A stretch of DNA of 51,457 nucleotides from an uncultured Thiothrix sp. Lineage in GTDB: Bacteria; Pseudomonadota; Gammaproteobacteria; Poriferisulfidales; GCA-002705445. Position 1 is the first letter of the stretch. Every line of letters starts with the position of its first letter. The notes under the pieces were generated by a model. It did no database searches. It was not told the DNA's origin and saw only the letters and a program-made list of their open reading frames with translations. The translations under genes were made by a program, and so were the position numbers. Positions 35,065 through 42,322 of this stretch are shown here, one piece after another. The stretch is taken from positions 201,675 to 253,131 of the forward strand of contig CACJPG010000002.1 of NCBI GenBank assembly GCA_902595225.1, in the 5' to 3' direction.

Positions 35065-36036
35065 TTATACCACTCTATCTCTTGGTTCTTTATCGCTGTA
35101 ATAAGCTTCCATATTTTCTAAAACACGCATTCCCATAGCAATTCTTGTTTCAATTGATGCACTTCCTAAATGAGGAAGAAGAACAGCATTCTCACATTCA
35201 AGAAATCCTGGGTTTAATTTAGGTTCACCTTCGAATACATCTAGTCCCGCTCCAGCAATTTTATTATTTTTTAGAGCATCAATTAGAGCATCGTTATCTA
35301 TGACATCTCCTCTTGCAGAATTAATCAAATATGCACCTTTTTTCATTAATCCAATTCTTTCTTTATTCATTAAATGGTATGTGCTTTCACCACCTGGACA
35401 ATGAATAGAAACAAAGTCAGCTTTTTCTAAAACTTCTTCAACGCTTTTACATGGAGTAGCGTTATATTTTTTAATCACTTCGTCAGAGGGCATATATGGA
35501 TCAGAGAATATAATTTTCATTCCAAATCCGAAATGTGCTCGATCAGCAGTAGCTTGAGCAATTCTACCAAAACCAATACACCCAAGAGTTTTTCCAGTAA
35601 CTTGAGTACCACGAAGGTGTGTAGGTCTCCATCCGGCCCAATTACCGGCTCTTAATTCTCTCTCGCCCTCACCAGTTCTTCTTGCTACGCTTAAAAGTAA
35701 GGTCATTGCAATATCTGCGGTACAGTCAGTTAAAACCTCTGGAGTATTTGTCACAACAAGGTTTTCTTTTTTTGCGGCATCAAGGTCAATGTGATTAAAT
35801 CCAACACCAAAACTTGCAATAATTTTTGCTTTTTTATTTGGTACAGATAGCACCTCTTCATTTATTGGGTCAGTAACAGTTGGGCAAACACAATCGTAAT
35901 TTTGAAATGCTTCTTGAAGCTCAGGAATTGTAAGAGCAACATCATTCTCATTAAGTGTTACATCATACTTTTCTTTTAATTCTGCTTCTACTTCTGCTGG
36001 CCACTTTCTTGTAACTAATACTTTTGGTTTACTCAT
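35065..36036 (-). CDS. hprA: Hydroxypyruvate/glyoxylate reductase (D-2-hydroxyacid dehydrogenase)
   Basis: In the serine cycle hydroxypyruvate reductase turns hydroxypyruvate, made by serine-glyoxylate aminotransferase, into D-glycerate. The 323-aa sequence has the nucleotide-binding LGCIGFGRIAQA (about 151-162) and the catalytic triad R242 (NSARGDVID), E271 (DVFEGEP) and H289 (LLPHLGSAS). The ATG is preceded by GGAG. It is last in the cluster sgaA-mcl-mtkA-mtkB-hprA. The specific role is inferred from that context; the fold alone also fits GhrB or GyaR. Confidence 0.88.
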   Translation of the reverse strand: MSKPKVLVTRKWPAEVEAELKEKYDVTLNENDVALTIPELQEAFQNYDCVCPTVTDPINEEVLSVPNKKAKIIASFGVGFNHIDLDAAKKENLVVTNTPEVLTDCTADIAMTLLLSVARRTGEGERELRAGNWAGWRPTHLRGTQVTGKTLGCIGFGRIAQATADRAHFGFGMKIIFSDPYMPSDEVIKKYNATPCKSVEEVLEKADFVSIHCPGGESTYHLMNKERIGLMKKGAYLINSARGDVIDNDALIDALKNNKIAGAGLDVFEGEPKLNPGFLECENAVLLPHLGSASIETRIAMGMRVLENMEAYYSDKEPRDRVV

Positions 36037-36053
36037 TATTTACTCCAATTAAT

Positions 36054-36944
36054 TTATAAATGTTTTTCAATTACTTCTTTCATTTTGCTACCCATTTCAG
36101 ATGGGTTAGGAATTATATGTATACCTGCCTCTTTCAACAATTCAACTTTTTCTGCAGCGCTTTCACCTTTTCCAGATACTATTGCTCCAGCATGCCCCAT
36201 TCTTCTTCCTTTGGGTGCTGTAAGACCTGCAATATATGCAACAACTGGTTTTTTCATATACTTCTTAACGTATTCAGCTGCTTCAGCCTCCTGAGGCCCA
36301 CCTATTTCCCCAATCAACATAACCGCTTTAGTTTTGTCATCTTCATTGAATAATTCAAGAATATCTTTATGAGAGCTTCCATTTATTGGATCTCCACCGA
36401 TACCAACACTTGTTGAGATTCCAATTCCTTCCGCTTTCATTTGCGAAGCAGCTTCATAGCCTAAGGTTCCAGATCTTCCAATAACTCCGACATCGCCCGA
36501 AGTATAAATATGTCCTGGCATTATTCCAATCATAGCTTCTCCAGGTGTAATCGTTCCCGCACAGTTTGGACCAGTTAGAATCATCTTATCCTCTTTTTTA
36601 TATCTAAGCATGTATCTTTTAACTCTCATCATGTCATGAGCTGGGATTCCATCTGTGATAGATACAGCGTATTTGATTCCAGCATCTGCAGCCTCCATTA
36701 TTCCGTCTGCTGCAGCCACTGCCGGCACGAAAACAATTGTAGCTTCAGCACCCGTAGCATCTACTGCTTCTTTAACTGTATTAAAAACTGGTCTATCAAG
36801 GTGCTTTGTTCCACCTTTGCCAGGAGTAACTCCAGCAACAACATTTGTTCCGTAAGCAATCATCTCTTCTGCATGAAAGTTTCCAATACGACCTGTAATG
36901 CCCTGAACTAAAACTTTCGTATCTTTATTTAATAAAACCGACAT
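36054..36944 (-). CDS. mtkB: Malate--CoA ligase (malate thiokinase) alpha subunit
   Basis: With MtkA, makes malyl-CoA from malate, ATP and CoA, the step before malyl-CoA lyase in the serine cycle. The 296 aa follow Methylobacterium MtkB throughout: ILVQGITG-like start, NVVAGVTPGKGG, AVSITDGIPAHDMMRVKRYM, SVGIGGDPINGSS, and the phosphorylated histidine H251 in GRRMGHAGAI. The paralogue SucD is excluded by the neighbours and by the PAHDMM segment. Its ribosome site lies in a spacer whose first half duplicates the mcl-mtkA spacer. Confidence 0.93.
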   Translation of the reverse strand: MSVLLNKDTKVLVQGITGRIGNFHAEEMIAYGTNVVAGVTPGKGGTKHLDRPVFNTVKEAVDATGAEATIVFVPAVAAADGIMEAADAGIKYAVSITDGIPAHDMMRVKRYMLRYKKEDKMILTGPNCAGTITPGEAMIGIMPGHIYTSGDVGVIGRSGTLGYEAASQMKAEGIGISTSVGIGGDPINGSSHKDILELFNEDDKTKAVMLIGEIGGPQEAEAAEYVKKYMKKPVVAYIAGLTAPKGRRMGHAGAIVSGKGESAAEKVELLKEAGIHIIPNPSEMGSKMKEVIEKHL

Positions 36945-36953
36945 ATTTTATAT

Positions 36954-36973
36954 CCCCTATATTATTTTTTTGC
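36954..36973 (-). repeat. Intercistronic repeat, copy 1 (mtkA-mtkB junction)
   Basis: A 20-nt sequence on the minus strand, GCAAAAAAATAATATAGGGG, covers the last codons and TAA of mtkA and the GGGG ribosome site of mtkB. The same 20 bases recur at 38133-38152. The A7 run codes for Ala-Lys-Lys and is a possible slippery site. Confidence 0.7.
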
Positions 36974-38125
36974 AGCATCAACTGCTTTTTGTGCAGCATC
37001 TTTTAATGTATCTGCCAATATGATTGGAAGACCACTCTCTTTTATTATTTTTAATCCTTCTTCAACATTTGTCCCTGACAATCTAACTATTAATGGAATC
37101 TTCAAATCAACTGTTGGAATTATTTTAACTAAACCTTCAGCAATCCAATCACATCTATTAATACCAGCATAAACATTTACAAGCATTGCTTTTACATTAT
37201 CGTCCGCAAGCACAAGCTCGAATGCTTTTCCAACACGTTCTGGTGAAGCTCCACCACCAATATCAAGAAAGTTCGCTGGCTCACCACCACAATATTTAAT
37301 CATATCCATTGTGGCCATTGCTAAACCTGCACCATTAATCATACAACCAATATCTCCGTCTAAACCAACATAACTAAGATCATGTTCAGATGCTGCCACC
37401 TCTCTTTTATCTTTTTGACTATTGTCGTTAAGCTCATTAATCTCGGGATGTCTGAATAATGCATTATCGTCAAAGCTCATTTTCGCATCCAATGCAACAA
37501 GATTTTGGTCTTTCGTAAGAACAAGCGGATTTATCTCTAACATATTCATGTCAAGATCAACCATTGCTTTATAACAACCCATAAATAACTGAACAGCCCT
37601 TCCTAAAACTTCTTTAGGAAAATCGAGCGCAAAGCTTAATTCTCTTGCTTGAAAGCCAGTTAAACCAACAGCTGGATCAATTTCAACTTTTTTTATTGCT
37701 TCGGGCTTCTCTGCAGCAAGTTCCTCTATGGACATCCCTCCCTCAGCAGAAGCTACAATTACAATTCTTTGTTTAGCTCTATCCATTACGTATGCTAAAT
37801 AAATTTCTCTGTCAATATCACAACCTGACTCGATATATAACTTTTCAATTAACTTTCCGTGTTCGCCTGTCTGAATTGTTTTTAAATATGTTCCAAAAAG
37901 CTTTTCAGAAGCATTTCTTACTTCTTCGTCATTTTTGCAAACTATAATTCCTCCAGCTTTTCCTCTTGCGCCTGAATGAACTTGAGCTTTTACAACACAT
38001 ACATCAGTATCTAGTTCGTTATATGCTGCTACCGCCTCAGAAGTTTTTAATGCTAGTCTCCCATCAAGAGTTTGCACATTAAAGTTCGATAAAATTTCCT
38101 TCGCTTGATATTCGTGTATATCCAA
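36962..38125 (-). CDS. mtkA: Malate--CoA ligase (malate thiokinase) beta subunit
   Basis: ATP-grasp subunit of malate thiokinase, 387 aa. It follows Methylobacterium MtkA closely: MDIHEYQAKEIL start, VKAQVHSGARGKAGGI, MLEINPLVLTKDQ, LDAKMSFDDNALFR, GCMINGAGLAMATMDMIKY and NVYAGINRCDWIAEG. It starts with TTG; the GGGG 7 bases upstream and the conserved N-terminus support this codon. Housekeeping SucC is a close relative, but the malyl-CoA lyase and MtkB neighbours identify it. Confidence 0.93.
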   Translation of the reverse strand: MDIHEYQAKEILSNFNVQTLDGRLALKTSEAVAAYNELDTDVCVVKAQVHSGARGKAGGIIVCKNDEEVRNASEKLFGTYLKTIQTGEHGKLIEKLYIESGCDIDREIYLAYVMDRAKQRIVIVASAEGGMSIEELAAEKPEAIKKVEIDPAVGLTGFQARELSFALDFPKEVLGRAVQLFMGCYKAMVDLDMNMLEINPLVLTKDQNLVALDAKMSFDDNALFRHPEINELNDNSQKDKREVAASEHDLSYVGLDGDIGCMINGAGLAMATMDMIKYCGGEPANFLDIGGGASPERVGKAFELVLADDNVKAMLVNVYAGINRCDWIAEGLVKIIPTVDLKIPLIVRLSGTNVEEGLKIIKESGLPIILADTLKDAAQKAVDAAKK

Positions 38126-38132
38126 AACAGTT

Positions 38133-38152
38133 CCCCTATATTATTTTTTTGC
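38133..38152 (-). repeat. Intercistronic repeat, copy 2 (mcl-mtkA junction)
   Basis: Identical 20-nt copy of the junction sequence at 36954-36973, here covering the end of mcl (Ala-Lys-Lys-stop) and the GGGG ribosome site of mtkA. Confidence 0.7.
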
Positions 38153-39088
38153 GTTAATTGCTTTATCAGTTTCAACAATATTCTCTGCCATTTTTGCTGA
38201 TGCAGCGTCAATCAGTCTTCCGTCCAATGATGCTGCTCCTTGACCTGCTTTTGCAGCTTCATCTAAAGCTATTAAAATTCTTTTTGCTTTATCAACTTCT
38301 GCGGGTGGAGGCGTAAATACTGCGTTTGCTAATTCAATTTGAGAAGGGTGAATAGCCCACTTTCCTTCATAACCTAAAGCTGCAGCTCTTTTTGCAGCCA
38401 AAGTATAACTTTCAGGATCTTTAAAATCCCCAAATGGCCCATCTATTGCTCTTAAGCCATATGCTCTACATGCAACAAGCATTTGCGATAAATCAGCATG
38501 CCACTGATCTCCTGGGTAGTCTGGGTTTAAACCACCAATGACTGTTGTACGTGCTCTGCAGCTTGCGGCATAATCAGCAACTCCAAAATGCATTGCCTCA
38601 AGTCTTTCTTCTCTGCCAGATTTAGCAATGTCCATTACATTGGCCATGCCTAGAGTAGTTTCAATTAAAATTTCAATACCAATACGTTTTTTTAGGCCAG
38701 TTGAAGTTTCAATTTGGTTAAGTAATGCAGAAAGCATATAAACGTCAGAAGCTGTTCCAGCTTTTGGGAGCAAAATAGTGTCAAGATGTTCACCTGCTTG
38801 TTCTACTACTTCAATTACGTCACGATACATATAATGCGTGTCAATGCTATTAATTCGTACAGAAACAGTTTTTCCATTTCCTTGCCAATCAAGATCCTGA
38901 AGAGCTTGAATTACATTTTTTCGAGCTGTAACTTTGTCGTCTGGTGCTACGGCGTCCTCTAGATCTAAAAAAACAAAATCAACATCACTATTCAAAGCTT
39001 TTTCAAACATTTTTGGGTTAGAACCTGGAACAGCAAGCTCACTCCTTTGAACTCTTCTAGAAGTTTGTTCGTAAATTTTATGACTCAT
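38141..39088 (-). CDS. mcl: Malyl-CoA lyase
   Basis: Splits malyl-CoA to acetyl-CoA and glyoxylate, the carbon-releasing step of the serine cycle. This 315-aa CitE-superfamily protein matches Methylobacterium Mcl over its length: RRVQRSELAVPGSNPKMFEK, the metal and CoA region VFLDLEDAVAPDDK, IDTHYMYRDVIEVVE, HFGVADYAASCRART, VACRAYGLRAIDGPFGDF and KWAIHPSQIELAN. AAGGA before the ATG is the ribosome site. It lies 32 bp after sgaA and 15 bp before mtkA. Confidence 0.94.
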   Translation of the reverse strand: MSHKIYEQTSRRVQRSELAVPGSNPKMFEKALNSDVDFVFLDLEDAVAPDDKVTARKNVIQALQDLDWQGNGKTVSVRINSIDTHYMYRDVIEVVEQAGEHLDTILLPKAGTASDVYMLSALLNQIETSTGLKKRIGIEILIETTLGMANVMDIAKSGREERLEAMHFGVADYAASCRARTTVIGGLNPDYPGDQWHADLSQMLVACRAYGLRAIDGPFGDFKDPESYTLAAKRAAALGYEGKWAIHPSQIELANAVFTPPPAEVDKAKRILIALDEAAKAGQGAASLDGRLIDAASAKMAENIVETDKAINAKK

Positions 39089-39120
39089 TTTTTTATCCTT
39101 TTTGTTTTTTATTTATTTTT

Positions 39121-40359
39121 TTATTTCTTTTTCTTCTTTTTTTTGGTTTTATCAGGATTACTTGTCCAATATTTTGCTGCGGCGCCTGTCCCACTTCCGG
39201 GTGTGAACTTAATTCCAGCATCTATCATAGCCATTTCTACTCCTCCGAGCGCAGCCATCATTCTTGCTTCATTATTATCACCAAGATGCCCAATTCTAAA
39301 AACTTTACCAGCAACTTGAGTAAGACCAGCGCCGAGAGAAATGTTATATCTATGGTATGCGATATTAATAACTTCTATTGCTTTTTTTCCATCTGGGTTA
39401 TTTTTTGAACCTGGCTCAAGCCAAATTGCACTTACAGTATCAGACTGCCATTTTGGAGATGATGCAGCTAACCTCAATCCCCAAGCCTTAATTGCAGCTC
39501 TAACACCACTCGCTAATCTATTGTGCCTATAAAATACATTTTCCATGCCTTCTTCAAGCAAAAGATCTATTGCTACTCTTAATCCTCTAAGTAAGTTAAC
39601 TGGAGGCGTGTATGGAAAAAAACCATCTTTATTTGTATTTAGATGGTCTTGAATATCAAGAAAGCATCTTTTACATTTTGCCGTTTTTCTCATTGCAAGA
39701 GCTTTTTTGCTAAAACAAAGAATTGCTAAGCCAGCCGGAAGCATAAAACCTTTCTGAGAGCCACTTACAGCAATATCTATTTTCCATTTATCAAATCGAA
39801 ACGGCACACTTGCTATTGAACTTACTCCATCGACCATTAAAAGTGCCGGATGCTTAACCTGATCCATTGCTTTCCTAAGGCCTTCAATATCGCTTGTCAC
39901 ACCAGTAGCGGTTTCATTATGGCAAACTACAACTGCTTTAATTTTTTTATCCTTATCTTTTGCTAAAGCTTTTTTGAATTTTTCGATTTCGATACCATTC
40001 CCCCATTTCGTATCAATCAGTTCCACGTCAAGTCCGATACGTTTAGCAAGGTCATACCAAAGATGACTAAATTGTCCAAATCTTGAGGTAAGTATTTTAT
40101 CGCCTGGCGACAAAGTATTTGCGAGCGCAACTTCCCAACCAGCAGTTCCAGTCGCAGGAAATATAAATGGTGTACCTGTTTTTGTTAAAAATACTTTTTT
40201 TAAATCTCTAAGAATTGGCTTTACAAGTTCTGGAAAATCTGGCGCTCTATGATCTTCCATAGGAACATTCATTGCATTTTGAACTACAGTTGGTATGTGA
40301 GTTGGTCCTGGAGCAAATAGGTAATTTCTTCCAGGATATGATAGTTTTTGACCAGGCAT
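39121..40359 (-). CDS. sgaA: Serine--glyoxylate aminotransferase
   Basis: PLP enzyme that converts serine and glyoxylate to hydroxypyruvate and glycine, a diagnostic serine-cycle step. 412 aa. The N-terminal FAPGPTHIPTVVQNAMN and MEDHRAPDFPEL, the VDGVSSIAS segment and the PLP lysine K203 in VSGSQKGFMLPAG are typical. The C-terminus ends in an unusual run of seven lysines after DKT, encoded by A-rich DNA. AAGGAAG precedes the ATG. It heads the sgaA-mcl-mtkA-mtkB-hprA series, 135 bp downstream of folD. Confidence 0.94.
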   Translation of the reverse strand: MPGQKLSYPGRNYLFAPGPTHIPTVVQNAMNVPMEDHRAPDFPELVKPILRDLKKVFLTKTGTPFIFPATGTAGWEVALANTLSPGDKILTSRFGQFSHLWYDLAKRIGLDVELIDTKWGNGIEIEKFKKALAKDKDKKIKAVVVCHNETATGVTSDIEGLRKAMDQVKHPALLMVDGVSSIASVPFRFDKWKIDIAVSGSQKGFMLPAGLAILCFSKKALAMRKTAKCKRCFLDIQDHLNTNKDGFFPYTPPVNLLRGLRVAIDLLLEEGMENVFYRHNRLASGVRAAIKAWGLRLAASSPKWQSDTVSAIWLEPGSKNNPDGKKAIEVINIAYHRYNISLGAGLTQVAGKVFRIGHLGDNNEARMMAALGGVEMAMIDAGIKFTPGSGTGAAAKYWTSNPDKTKKKKKKK

Positions 40360-40438
40360 AATTTTTTCTTCCTTTAAGTTGTTTAATTTAAATAATTCTT
40401 CCGAAATCTATGTTTTTATTCAATATAATAAGGCGTAA

Positions 40439-40467
40439 ATAATGCCATAGCATCATGTGAGGCTCAA
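40439..40467 (-). promoter_or_regulatory. Candidate sigma-70 promoter for sgaA operon
   Basis: In the 124-bp gap between folD and sgaA, the minus strand has TTGAGC at 40467-40462 and CATTAT at 40444-40439 with a 17-bp spacer. This would start transcription near 40432 and give a leader of about 70 nt. Two mismatches in each box make this tentative. I found no recognisable riboswitch in the leader. Confidence 0.35.
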
Positions 40468-40494
40468 CCCTTAATTATTGGTAACCTAATAGAT

Positions 40495-41370
40495 TTACTT
40501 GTCTTTTGGGATTATACCCTGAAGTTCTGCAGCTTTCATGGTATTTTCAAGCAAACACGCTACTGTCATTGGTCCTGTTCCACCTGGCATAGGTGTAACA
40601 GCAGCTGCAATCCCATCAACATCGTTAAAATCAACATCTCCTTGAATGCCCTTTCCATCACTGCTAATTCCAACATCTAAAAGAATCGCTCCTTTTTTGA
40701 CATTTTTTGAATTAATAATGTTTGGGACCCCTATTGCAGGTACAACAATTTCTGATTCTTTTATCAGATCATCTAGATTTTTCGTTCTCGAATGTGCAAG
40801 GGTTACAGTACAATCGATTCCCTTTGAGCCAAGCATAAGAACTTGTGGCATGCCAACTAATCTCGATCGACCAATGACAAGGGCTTTTTTCCCACTCGTT
40901 TCAATATTGTAATGTTCTAATAGCTTCATGACGCCTAGTGGAGTGCATGGATTTAAAATATTATTTCCTACGATAAGCTTACCAAGGTTTTTTTCCTTCA
41001 AACCATCGACATCTTTGTTTGCTGGAATAGTTTCAATCACATCTTTTTCATTTAATCCCTTAGGTAAAGGCATTTGAATCAATATCCCATTCACAGAAGA
41101 ATTGTCACCAAGCTCCTTAATTTTGCTTTCTAAGTCTGACTGAGAAATATCTCCTGGTAAATTTACTTGTAAAGATTTTATTGATGATGAAACTGCTTGT
41201 TTATGCTTATTATTAACATAAAGTTGGCTAGGTTTATCATCCCCAACCAAAACTGTCACCAACGTGATTTCTAAATTTGATTCATCGATTCTATTCTTAA
41301 TATTATTTTGAATATCCTTTGCGACAGCCTTACCGTCTAATATTAAAGTTCCTTTTTCAGTATAGTTCAT
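40495..41370 (-). CDS. folD: Bifunctional methylene-THF dehydrogenase / methenyl-THF cyclohydrolase
   Basis: Interconverts 5,10-methylene-, 5,10-methenyl- and 10-formyl-THF. The ATG at 41370 gives 291 aa with a standard N-terminus (GTLILDGKAVAKDI). A longer open frame to 41454 would overlap the upstream gene and has no family counterpart. Visible are Y51 and the catalytic K55 (YVNNKHKQ), IQMPLPKGL at 98-106, DVDGL at 120-124, GRSRLVGMP at 167-175 and TPMPGGTGPMT near the end. It follows the Ftr-like gene by 25 bp and precedes the serine-cycle genes, so it should supply methylene-THF for serine formation. Confidence 0.94.
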   Translation of the reverse strand: MNYTEKGTLILDGKAVAKDIQNNIKNRIDESNLEITLVTVLVGDDKPSQLYVNNKHKQAVSSSIKSLQVNLPGDISQSDLESKIKELGDNSSVNGILIQMPLPKGLNEKDVIETIPANKDVDGLKEKNLGKLIVGNNILNPCTPLGVMKLLEHYNIETSGKKALVIGRSRLVGMPQVLMLGSKGIDCTVTLAHSRTKNLDDLIKESEIVVPAIGVPNIINSKNVKKGAILLDVGISSDGKGIQGDVDFNDVDGIAAAVTPMPGGTGPMTVACLLENTMKAAELQGIIPKDK

Positions 41371-41395
41371 TTTATTTTGTTTATTTTTATTAAGT

Positions 41396-42319
41396 TTAAG
41401 TCTTAGGTTGTTTTTCAGGATGAAGATAAATAAAGCTTTTTCCGAGTTTCCCATTGTAATTTCCAGCAGATATCATTAGAAGATCAGTAGTATCTTTTGA
41501 AGCAGATATTGCAGCTTGTGTAGCATTTATAATTGAACCCATATCTTTGCCATTCATAATAATTTCCATAACTGAGTTTACTCCTTCTGGCAATCCAGCC
41601 TCTATATCTGGATTATTTTGGAGCATTGGACAAAATTTCTCATATGTACTCGCTATTGTAAAATCATAATCACTTCCAGCTTTAGAGCCACTTCCTGCAA
41701 TACCCCCGGGGAATGTAGTGATCACATTTGGCATTGGCAAAATTGCCTCAACACCTTTTTCTGCAGCTTCAAGTGCTGACTCAACCGTCTTGCCAAAAAA
41801 CCAAAGATTTCCGCCCATTAGCCCGTCGGCAAATCCAAATCTTCTATCAAGGATAAATTCTCCACCAAGTATCGGTATCCACCACATTTTTCTTCCATAT
41901 CTCTCGATTCTTTTTTGGTATTTGTTTCCAAAGAAGGCAACTTTTTTACCAAGTTTAAAATACAATTCATCATCATCAATACAATTAAAACAAGATGCAG
42001 TAGGACAAGTCAGAATGTTCTGACTAATTCGAACAAGGGCAGCCTTTTCAAGTTTTTTCGGGTCTTTCCAAAATTTCGGTATATGTAATTGTATTATCGC
42101 ACCCGGTCTTCCATCAGGGGTTTTTACGCTTTCGTCAAATCCTGGCCCGACATATCTATCAAGACCAGCTTCGCAATCACACAAAATACTACTTGACGCA
42201 TTTCCTGTTGCAGCATTAACTGCATGTTCTAGCCATTTTTTATTTATTGCTGTGATTAAAATTTCTGAATATATACTTTTAAACGCTTCTGCGTATGTAT
42301 CATCAATTATCGCTGACAT
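41396..42319 (-). CDS. Formyltransferase homologous to Ftr/FhcD (formylmethanofuran:H4MPT type)
   Basis: 307 aa, the size of archaeal Ftr and methylotroph FhcD. Family blocks in order: DDTYAEAFKS (6-15), CDCEAGLDRYV (47-57), TPDGRPGAI (67-75), LTCPTAS (103-109), ILGGEFILDRRFGF (150-163), FPGGIAGSGSKAGSDYDF (203-220), NSVMEIIMNG (248-257) and MISAGNYNGKLG (282-293). Canonical Ftr transfers formyl from formylmethanofuran to N5 of tetrahydromethanopterin. No FhcABC, Mch, MtdB or Fae gene is in the window. It is instead sandwiched 3 bp after the 5-formyl-THF cyclo-ligase gene and 25 bp before folD, so a folate-linked role is possible. TAGGAG precedes the ATG. Homology is clear; substrates are not. 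Confidence 0.87.
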   Translation of the reverse strand: MSAIIDDTYAEAFKSIYSEILITAINKKWLEHAVNAATGNASSSILCDCEAGLDRYVGPGFDESVKTPDGRPGAIIQLHIPKFWKDPKKLEKAALVRISQNILTCPTASCFNCIDDDELYFKLGKKVAFFGNKYQKRIERYGRKMWWIPILGGEFILDRRFGFADGLMGGNLWFFGKTVESALEAAEKGVEAILPMPNVITTFPGGIAGSGSKAGSDYDFTIASTYEKFCPMLQNNPDIEAGLPEGVNSVMEIIMNGKDMGSIINATQAAISASKDTTDLLMISAGNYNGKLGKSFIYLHPEKQPKT

Positions 42320-42322
42320 AAC

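Noticed and set aside
36060-36911. Open frames on the plus strand opposite mtkB
   Set aside because: Shadows of a strongly conserved gene; their translations have no recognisable features or ribosome sites.
40360-40494. Riboswitch for glycine, THF or SAM upstream of sgaA
   Set aside because: I compared the leader by eye with the conserved cores I remember and saw no match; only promoter-like boxes remain.
41371-41454. Longer folD start overlapping the end of the Ftr-like gene
   Set aside because: The added 28 residues do not match FolD, and they overlap 59 bp of a well-supported gene; the ATG at 41370 gives a normal N-terminus.
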